DNA of 64,000 bases from Vagococcus acidifermentans. GTDB lineage: Bacteria; Bacillota; Bacilli; Lactobacillales; Vagococcaceae. Shown here piece by piece: positions 17,207 through 25,013 of this stretch. The translations under genes were made by a program, and so were the position numbers. Numbering within the stretch: position 1 is the stretch's first letter; every line of letters starts with the position of its first letter. The stretch is taken from NCBI RefSeq assembly GCF_003987655.1, contig NZ_NGKC01000006.1:91063-155062 (forward strand), read 5' to 3'. A model generated the notes under the pieces. That model had not been told where the DNA came from. It saw only the letters and a list, made by a program, of their open reading frames with translations, and ran no database searches.

Positions 17207-19786
17207 ATGTATTCAATAACCATCAACGGTAAGGTTGAAACGTCAACAGTCAATAAAACTTTGTTGGAGTTTCTCAGGGATGATTTAGGTTTGACAGGAA
17301 CGAAAGATGCGTGTGCATCGGGTCAGTGCGGTGCCTGTTCAGTTCTGATTAACGGCAGAGTGTCAAATGCCTGTTTGTTCAAATTAGAGAAGCTGGAAGG
17401 TAAAGAAGTCCTGACGATTGAAGGGTTGAGCGAGAGGCAAAAAGAAGTTTATGCATACGCATTCGCAGAAACCGGGGCGGTGCAATGCGGTTTTTGTATT
17501 CCAGGTATGGTTTTGGCGGCACAGGGACTTATTAATAAGAAGCCGGACCCAAGTGATAGTGATGTCAGAAAGGCGATTCGCGGCAATATCTGCCGGTGTA
17601 CTGGCTATGTCAAAATCATTGAGGCGATTAAACTGGCAGCCAAACTATTCAGAGAAAATCTTGCCATTCCGGAAAATAGTGCCAGTGGCAAGCTGGGCAC
17701 TGATTTTCATCGCGTGGATGCAGTTGAAAAAACATTGGGGACAGGTAAGTATGTGGATGACATTGTGGTAGAAGGGATGCTTCATGCGTCAGCAGTCCGC
17801 ACCAAATACCCTCGCGCCCGGGTGTTGGCAATAGACAGCAGTCAGGCATTGGCGCATCCGGATTGTGAAGCCGTACTGACAGCAGATGACGTACCCGGCA
17901 ACAATAAAATCGGCCACTTGGAGTTTATTTCTGACTGGGACGTTATGATTCGCGTGGGCGATATTACCAGATATGTCGGTGATGCGGTAGCATTGGTCGT
18001 ATCGAAGAAAAAAGAAACACTGGAAGAAATAAAAGAGCTTGTTCAGGTGTCCTATGAAGAATTGGAGCCTCTCACAAGTCCGGAACAGGCACTTGCGGAA
18101 GGCGCACCGAACATCCATGAAAAGGGCAATATTTTATCTCATGAACGCCTGATTCGGGGAGATGCTGATGAAGTGATTGCCCGGTCCAAGCATGTTGTGA
18201 CTCAGCACTACTCTGTCCCGATCAATGAGCACGCCTTCATGGAGCCGGAGTGCGCGATCGCCATGCCGGAAGGCGAAAACGGCCTGCTGTTATATACAGC
18301 CGGACAAAGCATCTACGATGAACAGCGCGAAGTTGCCAGAATGTTGGGTGTGGACAAAGAACAGATTCATGTTCAAGGAAAACTGGTCGGCGGAGGCTTT
18401 GGCGGTAAGGAAGACATGAGCGTCCAGCACCACGCGGCACTGGCAGCCTGGTGTTTGCAAAAGCCTGTGAAAGTTCTGTTTACTCGTCAGGAAAGCATCA
18501 TGATCCACCCTAAACGCCATGCTATGGAAATGACCTTTACGACAGCCTGTGATGAGAACGGGTACTTGACTGCCATGAAAGCGGTTATCGTTTCGGATAC
18601 GGGGGCGTATGCGTCGCTGGGCGGTCCTGTTCTGCAAAGAGCATGTACCCACGCCGCCGGTCCTTACAAATATCAGGCCATTGACATAGAGGGCACTGCT
18701 GTGTACACCAACAATCCTCCTGCCGGCGCATTTAGAGGATTCGGTGTAAGTCAATCGGCATTTTCAACAGAAAGCAACCTGAATATTCTGGCTGACAAGG
18801 TCGGTATTTCACCTTGGGAAATTCGTTATCGCAATGCTGTCGCTCCGGGAGACAGTCTGCCGAACGGGCAAATCGTTTCCGGCAATGCAGCTTTGAAAGA
18901 ATGTCTTGAAGCGGTCAAAGAAGAGTATGAGTCGGCTGAGTTTGCCGGCATCGCGAGCTTTTATAAAAACAGCGGTATCGGTGTTGGTTTGCCGGATGTC
19001 GGCCGTTGCATCGTTTCGGTAGAGGAAGGAAAAATCCATCTCCGGACAAGTGCGGCGTGTATTGGACAAGGAATGGCGACAGTCACTACTCAAGTTGCCG
19101 TTGAAACGCTGAATGTGCCGGCAGACATGATTGTGGCGGAAGCGCCGGACACAAGACGGACACCTGACTCAGGAACGACAACAGCTTCACGGCAGTCGCT
19201 ATTCACTGGCGAGGCGACCCGCAGAGCATGCCAGCAGCTGCGTTATGAGCTGGATATGGGGCGCACACTGGATGATTTAGAAGGTCAGGAGTTTTACGGG
19301 GAATACTCGGCTAAAACAGATCCGTTGATTAATGACAAAAAGCACCCGGTCAGTCATGCAGGATACGGTTATGCGGCAGAAGTTGTCACATTGAAAGCTG
19401 ACGGAAAGCTGGAAAAAATAGTCGCTGCCTACGATATGGGGCAAGTTGTCAATCCTAAAGCGGCAGAGGGACAAATCGAAGGCGGCATCGTCATGGGGAT
19501 GGGTTATGCCCTCACCGAAAAATTTGATATGACAAACGGCTACGTGGATGCGAAATACGGTACTCTCGGATTGACGCGGGCGGTTGACGTGCCTCCGATT
19601 GAAATCAAGCTGGTCCAAGCAAAGGACATTCACGAGGGGTTGGCATATGGCATCAAAGGGGTTGGCGAGTTGGCTACGATTCCGACCGCACCAGCAATTG
19701 CCGGAGCATACTTCAGTATGGACAAGCAGTTGAGACCGGTACTGCCGCTGGCTGACACCCCTTACCAAAAAAAGAAAAAGAAATAA
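17207..19786 (+). CDS. xdh: Selenium-dependent xanthine dehydrogenase (2Fe-2S / molybdopterin fusion)
   Basis: This 859-residue fusion has an N-terminal pair of 2Fe-2S domains (residues 1-150). Plant-type cysteines are at 36, 41, 44 and 56 (CASGQCGAC), and the second set is in CGFCIPGM and CRCTG. The molybdopterin-binding catalytic domains follow, with GGGFGGKEDM, AFRGFGVSQ and the C-terminal IKGVGELATIP carrying the active-site glutamate. The architecture and neighbours match the selenium-dependent xanthine dehydrogenase family, where selenium is a labile cofactor ligand and no selenocysteine codon is needed. There is no FAD domain, and no FAD subunit gene in the operon. It oxidises xanthine and related purines. 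Confidence 0.93.
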   Translation: MYSITINGKVETSTVNKTLLEFLRDDLGLTGTKDACASGQCGACSVLINGRVSNACLFKLEKLEGKEVLTIEGLSERQKEVYAYAFAETGAVQCGFCIPGMVLAAQGLINKKPDPSDSDVRKAIRGNICRCTGYVKIIEAIKLAAKLFRENLAIPENSASGKLGTDFHRVDAVEKTLGTGKYVDDIVVEGMLHASAVRTKYPRARVLAIDSSQALAHPDCEAVLTADDVPGNNKIGHLEFISDWDVMIRVGDITRYVGDAVALVVSKKKETLEEIKELVQVSYEELEPLTSPEQALAEGAPNIHEKGNILSHERLIRGDADEVIARSKHVVTQHYSVPINEHAFMEPECAIAMPEGENGLLLYTAGQSIYDEQREVARMLGVDKEQIHVQGKLVGGGFGGKEDMSVQHHAALAAWCLQKPVKVLFTRQESIMIHPKRHAMEMTFTTACDENGYLTAMKAVIVSDTGAYASLGGPVLQRACTHAAGPYKYQAIDIEGTAVYTNNPPAGAFRGFGVSQSAFSTESNLNILADKVGISPWEIRYRNAVAPGDSLPNGQIVSGNAALKECLEAVKEEYESAEFAGIASFYKNSGIGVGLPDVGRCIVSVEEGKIHLRTSAACIGQGMATVTTQVAVETLNVPADMIVAEAPDTRRTPDSGTTTASRQSLFTGEATRRACQQLRYELDMGRTLDDLEGQEFYGEYSAKTDPLINDKKHPVSHAGYGYAAEVVTLKADGKLEKIVAAYDMGQVVNPKAAEGQIEGGIVMGMGYALTEKFDMTNGYVDAKYGTLGLTRAVDVPPIEIKLVQAKDIHEGLAYGIKGVGELATIPTAPAIAGAYFSMDKQLRPVLPLADTPYQKKKKK

Positions 19787-19809
19787 CTGACAAATAAACT
19801 GCTGTGCTA

Positions 19810-19859
19810 GTCGTGAAAAGCTTCGGCCGGATTTACGATTTGCCGATGTTTTTCGCGAC
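19810..19859 (+). other. Structured leader upstream of mocA
   Basis: GTCGTGAAAA (19810-19819) pairs with TTTTCGCGAC (19850-19859), with one G-U pair. Inside it CGGC (19824-19827) pairs with GCCG (19842-19845). There is no U-tract. It separates xdh from the mocA-yqeC-yqeB maturation genes and could be a processing or regulatory element. Confidence 0.5.
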
Positions 19860-19894
19860 GCATTGTGGTATCCTGTTGATAAGGAGAGCAGACA

Positions 19895-20503
19895 ATGAGT
19901 AAAGTTAGCATCATTATTTTAGCCTCTGGTCTTTCCAAACGACTGGCATGCAATAAGTTGTTTTTACCCTATCAAGGCTTGACTTTTATTGAGCATACAT
20001 TCAGGCTAGTCCAACAAGTGTCTGCTGTTGAAAAGCTGCTGGTCATTTCACCGGAAAATGCTGCTGGAGTATCCGTACCCGAGCAGATAAAAGTCATTTT
20101 CAATCATGAAGCCGAGACCGGACAAAGTGCAGCTGTACGTTTAGGGGTCAGTCATGCCACCGGCGACAGCTATTTGTTTTTACCAATCGACCAGCCGCTG
20201 CTGTCAGCCGCCTTACTCAATCGTATCGTTAATGCTTCGGAGGAACATCGTATTGTCGTACCAGTGGATGAAACAGGGCAAGTCGGCAGTCCGGCAAGTT
20301 TCGGCAAGAGATTCAGGGCTGAACTGCTGCAGCTGACGGGCGATAAGGGCGGCAAGGAAATCCGCGACAACAACAAGTCGTCATGGTACTGCATCAATAC
20401 TACCAGCCGTCAACTGATGGATGTGGACACACAAACTGACTTCCGAAAATTGATTGCACTTGCTGCTGAAGACAAAAAGGATGGTATCGTATGCGGCCGT
20501 TAG
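19895..20503 (+). CDS. mocA: MocA/YgfJ-like molybdenum cofactor nucleotidyltransferase
   Basis: A 202-residue GT-A-fold nucleotidyltransferase. The N-terminal nucleotide-binding motif is LASGLSKRLACNKLFLPYQG, and LPIDQPLL carries the metal-binding aspartate region. The closest functional family is MocA/YgfJ, which attaches CMP to molybdopterin for the xanthine dehydrogenase family. Here it presumably prepares the cofactor for xdh. The start is ATG 19895 behind AAGGAGAG. It overlaps yqeC by 13 bp. Confidence 0.88.
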   Translation: MSKVSIIILASGLSKRLACNKLFLPYQGLTFIEHTFRLVQQVSAVEKLLVISPENAAGVSVPEQIKVIFNHEAETGQSAAVRLGVSHATGDSYLFLPIDQPLLSAALLNRIVNASEEHRIVVPVDETGQVGSPASFGKRFRAELLQLTGDKGGKEIRDNNKSSWYCINTTSRQLMDVDTQTDFRKLIALAAEDKKDGIVCGR

Positions 20504-21246
20504 TTGATTGTTTTCAGTTAAAAAAACGTGAGATTATTTCGCTGGTCGGCAGCGGCGGCAAAACAACCTTGTTATGGCACTTGGCAGGTCGTTTGTCTGA
20601 TGAAGCGCTACTCATTACAACAACGACCCATATCGGCTACCCGTTCCCGCCTTTCAGGGACATCTCCTTTTATCCCGGCTCTGTCTCGAAGGAACAGGTG
20701 GCAAGCGGAATCACTGTTGTCGGAAAAGTTTTGCCGGGAAAATCGAAAATAACTTCCTTGCCTTTATCGCAATTGCGGGAAATTGTCCCATTATTTCAAA
20801 AGGTTGTGATGGAATGTGACGGTTCCAAAACACTGCCGCTAAAAGCTTGGAAAAGTTATGAACCGGTGATTATCCCGGAAACGACGATGACAGTGGGGAT
20901 TCTCCCTTTGACAGTAATCGGGCGGCCGGTTTCAGAAGGGACTGTGCACCGGCTGGCACTGTTTGCAAAGGATTTTGAGGTTTCTTTAGGCGACCCTATC
21001 AGTGCAGAGCTTCTTGCCCGAATCGCGACACATGACAATGGCCTTTTCAGGGAGGGCGCCGGTCAACGTATCCTATTTTTAAACCAGGCCGATGTTAACG
21101 AAAATGCGTTGCAACAAGCCGTCCGTATAGCAGAACTGTCTTCAAAAAAAAGGGCCGGTATCGACAAAATCATTGCAGGGAGCGCACAAAAGGGACAGGG
21201 GGTGATTCTTTGGGAGAAAAACGAGTCAACACCGGTCAGCTTGTAA
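20491..21246 (+). CDS. yqeC: YqeC-family selenium cofactor accessory protein
   Basis: A 251-residue protein of the YqeC family (selenium-dependent hydroxylase accessory protein). A P-loop-like motif SLVGSGGKTTLLW lies near residue 20. TTTTHIGYP and VMECDGSKTLPLKAW follow. The family is found only where selenium-dependent molybdenum hydroxylases and SelD occur, and is thought to help form the selenium-containing cofactor; its reaction is not established. It overlaps mocA upstream and yqeB downstream, so the three are translationally linked. Confidence 0.88.
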   Translation: MRPLVDCFQLKKREIISLVGSGGKTTLLWHLAGRLSDEALLITTTTHIGYPFPPFRDISFYPGSVSKEQVASGITVVGKVLPGKSKITSLPLSQLREIVPLFQKVVMECDGSKTLPLKAWKSYEPVIIPETTMTVGILPLTVIGRPVSEGTVHRLALFAKDFEVSLGDPISAELLARIATHDNGLFREGAGQRILFLNQADVNENALQQAVRIAELSSKKRAGIDKIIAGSAQKGQGVILWEKNESTPVSL

Positions 21247-22030
21247 TCGTTCGGGGCGGCGGCGATTTGGCTACGGGCGTCGTCCAGAAACTTTGGCGCT
21301 GCGGCTTTCTGGTCATTGTGCTGGAAGTTGCAAAACCGCTAGCTATCAGACGCACTGTTTCCATTTCCACAGCTATTGAATATGGCGAGTATCAGGTTGA
21401 GGACGTGCCGGCTGTGTACGCTGCCGACAGTGAAATGTGCCAGGAGATACTGTCCTCCGGAAAAGTTCCGGTATTAATTGATGAAGAAGGTGCAGTGATT
21501 GAAAAGCTGAAACCGGCGTATGTCATAGATGCTATCATGGCCAAAAAAATCTTGGTACATCTAAAGCAATGGCGCCTTTCGTTGTAGCTTTGGGTCCAGG
21601 GTTCAGTGCTCCGGATGAAGTAGATGTGGTTGTAGAGACCATGCGGGGGCACAACTTAGGAAGGTTGATTTTTCAAGGCACAGCTTTGCCGAATACCGGT
21701 ATCCCTGGATTAATTGCCAGCAAGAGTTCGGAACGCGTGATTCATGCACCCGTGTCAGGCCGCATTAGCCATAATAAAAAAATAGGTGATTCTGTTTTGG
21801 CGGGAGACACTCTTTTCAGTATCGCTGGTCAAAACGTGACAGCTCCTATATCCGGCGTGTTGAGAGGTCTCATCTCTGAAAATGTCCGGATAACTGAGGG
21901 ATTAAAAGTAGCTGACATAGACCCTCGCCTTGAAGAAAAAATGAACTGCTTCACAATTTCTGATAAAGCAAGGGCGTTAGGCGGCGCTGTTTTGGAAGCG
22001 GTGTGTATGCAAAGAAAAAGATATGGGTAG
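21210..22030 (+). pseudogene. yqeB: YqeB, selenium-dependent molybdenum cofactor protein, split by -1 frameshift
   Basis: Two overlapping frames together make one YqeB protein of about 273 residues. The first frame (TTG 21210 to 21587) has the Rossmann start IVRGGGDLATGV and ends with a non-family tail. The second (to 22030) starts with APFVVALGPGFSAPDEVDVV and ends with the family's C-terminal region. The break lies at an A7 run (21543-21549). Eight As would restore ...MAKKNLGTSKAMAPFVV. It could be a true mutation, a sequencing undercall, or slippage-dependent expression. YqeB is a maturation factor for selenium-dependent hydroxylases; its loss could impair xdh activity. Confidence 0.85.
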
Positions 22031-22076
22031 AAACTAAACAGAAAAAATTTTTTTTCGCCTGAATATTATTGTAGTT

Positions 22077-22156
22077 TTGACATGATATGGTATAGTATAT
22101 TTATAGATTGTAACGGGTTTCTAAAGTTCTTTTTATGAGCGTTTTCATAAAAAGAA
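22077..22156 (+). promoter_or_regulatory. Promoter region and 5' UTR hairpin of the flavodoxin gene
   Basis: A consensus -35 TTGACA is at 22077-22082. The -10 could be TATAGA (22102-22107, 19-bp spacing) or the adjacent TTTATA. Downstream, TTCTTTTTATGA (22127-22138) and TCATAAAAAGAA (22145-22156) form a perfect 12-bp inverted repeat with a 6-nt loop. This could be an operator or mRNA hairpin. It lacks a T-run and so is not a plain terminator. Confidence 0.55.
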
Positions 22157-22238
22157 TGCCGCATTGATTTGTCCATTTTTCAGCTGCATTTGCTGCTGAA
22201 TAGGTATAATTATTTTTGGAAAGAAAGGAAAGTTGATT

Positions 22239-22682
22239 ATGACACTAGCGAAAATTGTTTATGCAAGTATGACAGGTAACACCGAAGAAATTTCTGAAAT
22301 CATCGAAGAAAAACTGCAAGAGGCTGGGGCAGAAGTCGAACGTGAAGAATGTTCGGACGTGGATGAGGATTTCTTCGAGGATGCAGATATTTGTATTGTA
22401 GCAACCTACACATACGGCGAAGGTGACTTGCCTTTTGAATTCGAAGATTTCTTTGATGAATTAGGCGAACAGGATTTAGATGGCAAAATTTACGGTGTTG
22501 TTGGTTCTGGGGATAAGGAATATGGTGAATTCTATTGTAAATCAGCTCATGATTTTGTGGAAGAATTTGAGAAAACCGGTGCCAAAAAAGGTGCTGAAAC
22601 AGTAGAAATCGAAAATAATGCTGAAGACGAAGACATTGAATTGCTCCAGAAATTTGTAGACGATTTAATGGCAAACGTTTAA
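22239..22682 (+). CDS. Flavodoxin
   Basis: A 147-residue flavodoxin. The FMN phosphate loop is SMTGNTEEIS near residue 12. The isoalloxazine-binding loops are ATYTYGEGDLPF and VVGSGDKEYGEF. The protein is very acidic, as is usual for the family. I prefer ATG 22239, behind AAAGGAAAG, over the TTG six bases upstream. It is a soluble one-electron carrier. Location between the purine island and NfnAB/PFOR suggests it accepts electrons from pyruvate oxidation and links to the neighbouring reductases. Confidence 0.92.
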   Translation: MTLAKIVYASMTGNTEEISEIIEEKLQEAGAEVEREECSDVDEDFFEDADICIVATYTYGEGDLPFEFEDFFDELGEQDLDGKIYGVVGSGDKEYGEFYCKSAHDFVEEFEKTGAKKGAETVEIENNAEDEDIELLQKFVDDLMANV

Positions 22683-22693
22683 GGAACCACAGG

Positions 22694-22720
22694 AAATTGG
22701 CGTAATATGCCAATTTCTTC
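22694..22720 (+). terminator. Weak terminator/attenuator between flavodoxin and nfnA
   Basis: AAATTGGC (22694-22701) pairs with GCCAATTT (22709-22716), followed by CTTCTT. The broken U-tract suggests partial readthrough into the NfnAB genes. Confidence 0.5.
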
Positions 22721-22738
22721 TTAGAAGGGAGTTTGTTT

Positions 22739-23578
22739 GTGAATAGAATAACTAAATACCGGCAGTTGTCTGATAATGAGTATGAAATCTGGTTTGAGAA
22801 TGACCGGATTGCCAAGAAAGCACAGCCAGGACAGTTTATTATTCTGCGGGTTGACGAATTAGGTGAGAGAATTCCACTGACGATCGTTGATACTGATAAA
22901 GATAATGGGACTGTCTGTCTGATTTATCAGGTTATTGGAAAATCCACCAAAAAACTGTCGACTTTAACAGTAGGAGATCATATTTTAGATGTTTTAGGTC
23001 CGTTGGGCACACCGACAGAGATTAAACAATACGGGACTGTTCTTTTAGTTGGAGGCGGCGTCGGGATTGCCGCTTTATTCCCCATTGTTAAAGGTCTGAA
23101 GGAAGCCGGCAACAAAGTTATTACAGTGTTGGGAGCGCGGACAGCTGACCTGATTATTCTGAAAGAGCAGTGCGAAGCATACTCCGATGAACTAATAGTT
23201 ATGACAGATGATGGCTCTCTTGGGGAAAAAGGTCTGGTAACAGATGCCATGGAACGGATATTCAAACGTGAAACAGTGGATACTGCATGGGCAATCGGGC
23301 CGAGTGTGATGATGAAGTTTTGCACATTGACAGCTGAGAAATACGGCGTGCCGATTTATGTTTCGTTGAATCCGATCATGATTGACGGCACAGGCATGTG
23401 CGGCGGATGCCGGGTGTCTATCGGCGATACGACGAAGTTTGCCTGTGTGGACGGTCCTGAATTTCTTGGAACAGACGTCCATTGGGATGAATTTATCCAG
23501 CGAATGAAGCAGTATCGTGACGAAGAGGCCTGTTCTCTTGAGACTTATCAGAAAGAGCAGGTGATTGATAATGGCTAG
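22739..23578 (+). CDS. nfnA: NfnA-like FAD/2Fe-2S subunit (PyrK family)
   Basis: A 279-residue ferredoxin-reductase-like protein from GTG 22739, with AAGGGAG (22725-22731) upstream. The FAD domain contains ERIPLTIVD, and the NAD(P)-binding glycine-rich loop is LLVGGGVGIAALFPI. A C-terminal 2Fe-2S site is seen in MCGGCRVSIG plus FACVDGPEF. This is the small subunit of sulfide dehydrogenase / electron-bifurcating NADH-dependent ferredoxin:NADP oxidoreductase. Its stop overlaps the start of the partner subunit. The bifurcating activity is inferred from pairing with the next gene. Confidence 0.88.
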   Translation: MNRITKYRQLSDNEYEIWFENDRIAKKAQPGQFIILRVDELGERIPLTIVDTDKDNGTVCLIYQVIGKSTKKLSTLTVGDHILDVLGPLGTPTEIKQYGTVLLVGGGVGIAALFPIVKGLKEAGNKVITVLGARTADLIILKEQCEAYSDELIVMTDDGSLGEKGLVTDAMERIFKRETVDTAWAIGPSVMMKFCTLTAEKYGVPIYVSLNPIMIDGTGMCGGCRVSIGDTTKFACVDGPEFLGTDVHWDEFIQRMKQYRDEEACSLETYQKEQVIDNG

Positions 23579-24992
23579 AAGAAGTCGGGAAAAAACTGCG
23601 ATTGCAGAACAGGCACCAGAAGTACGTGTGACCAATTTTAATGAAGTGTGTCTCGGTTACACGCTCGATGAAGGCAAGCTGGAGGCGGCTAGATGCCTTC
23701 AGTGCCGCAATGCGCCGTGTATTGAGGCTTGTCCGGTCATGATTGATATTCCGGGTTTCATTTTACAAATTCGTGAAGGTAATTTAGAAGAAGCGGCTAA
23801 AATATTAAAAAAGTACACTAATTTGCCGGCTATTTGCGGACGGGTATGCCCTCAGGAAAAACAATGCGAAATGGTCTGCAAGCTTGGCAAAGCCAAGAAT
23901 TTCGAGCCAGTCGCGATTGGTAAATTAGAACGTCTTGTAGGTGATTGGGCGCTTGATAATGATTACAGTGAAGATCTTGTCCTGCCTGATGAGAAAAAAG
24001 GCAAGGTTGCAGTCGTTGGTTCTGGACCATCAGGGCTGACAGTTGCCGGTGATTTGGCGAAAGCCGGGTATGATGTCACTATTTTTGAGGCGCTGCATAG
24101 CGCAGGCGGTGTACTTTCTTACGGTATCCCGGAGTTTCGCTTGCCTAAAAAAATCGTTAAGCAGGAAATCGGTACGATTGAAAAACTCGGGGTAAAAATT
24201 GAGACGAATGTCGTCGTCGGCAAGACAATTGACATGGAAGAAATTATGTCGGAATTTGATGCCTGTTATTTAGCAGTGGGCGCAGGCACGCCGAACTTTA
24301 TGGGAATATCGGGCACCTCGCTCAACGGGGTGTATTCATCCAGCGAATATTTGACACGTATCAACTTAATGCACGGGTATGAGTTCCCGCGCTTCGATAC
24401 ACCAATCAAAGATTCCAAGCATGTGGTGGTTATTGGCGGAGGAAATGTAGCCATGGATTCCGCCCGTTCAGCGAAACGGATTGGTGCTGAAAAAGTGTCG
24501 ATTATTTATCGGCGTTCTTTAGAAGAACTGCCGGCGCGGATTGAAGAATACCATCACTCGGTAGAAGAAGGCATCGAGTATTACTGGCAGACAAATCCAG
24601 TGGAATACTTGGATGACGGCACGGGGGCGGTTGGCGGTGTCAAGGTTGTGAAGATGGCGCTTGGAGAACCGGATGAGTCCGGCAGACGCCGTCCGTCACC
24701 GATACCAGGCAGCGAATTTATCATTGAAGCCGATGCGGTCATCGAAGCCATCGGTCAAGGAGCGAACAAAGTCTTATTGACAACGTTTCCTGAATTGAAG
24801 TTGAACAAGTGGGGGTATGTTGATGCTGATCCTGAAACGGGTAAAACGTCTGTGCCGGGAGTGTTTGCCGGCGGTGATATTGTAACGGGGGCAGCAACGG
24901 TGATACTTGCCATGGGGGCAGGAAAAGTTGCGGCAAATGAAATAATGAAGTATGTTGAAGAAAAAAAAGTTGCGTCGGGAAAATCTAAGTAA
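23571..24992 (+). CDS. nfnB: NfnB / GltD-like NAD(P)H flavin-iron-sulfur subunit (annotated gltA)
   Basis: A 473-residue protein from ATG 23571, overlapping nfnA by 8 bp. The N-terminal cysteine cluster domain has CLQCRNAPCIEACP and ICGRVCPQEKQCE, binding two Fe-S clusters. FAD binding is at VVGSGPSGLTVAG (about residue 145), and a second dinucleotide fold at VVIGGGNVAMDSARSAK. This family is often annotated as homotetrameric glutamate synthase GltA. Beside a PyrK-like subunit it is better read as NfnB, which interconverts NADPH with NADH plus reduced ferredoxin/flavodoxin. No large GltB subunit is present. Confidence 0.88.
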   Translation: MARRSREKTAIAEQAPEVRVTNFNEVCLGYTLDEGKLEAARCLQCRNAPCIEACPVMIDIPGFILQIREGNLEEAAKILKKYTNLPAICGRVCPQEKQCEMVCKLGKAKNFEPVAIGKLERLVGDWALDNDYSEDLVLPDEKKGKVAVVGSGPSGLTVAGDLAKAGYDVTIFEALHSAGGVLSYGIPEFRLPKKIVKQEIGTIEKLGVKIETNVVVGKTIDMEEIMSEFDACYLAVGAGTPNFMGISGTSLNGVYSSSEYLTRINLMHGYEFPRFDTPIKDSKHVVVIGGGNVAMDSARSAKRIGAEKVSIIYRRSLEELPARIEEYHHSVEEGIEYYWQTNPVEYLDDGTGAVGGVKVVKMALGEPDESGRRRPSPIPGSEFIIEADAVIEAIGQGANKVLLTTFPELKLNKWGYVDADPETGKTSVPGVFAGGDIVTGAATVILAMGAGKVAANEIMKYVEEKKVASGKSK

Positions 24993-25013
24993 GAGAGAAA
25001 AGGATTGAATAGA

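Noticed and set aside
19810..19859. Moco riboswitch upstream of mocA
   Set aside because: The element is too short and lacks the multi-stem layout of that riboswitch; kept only as an unassigned hairpin.
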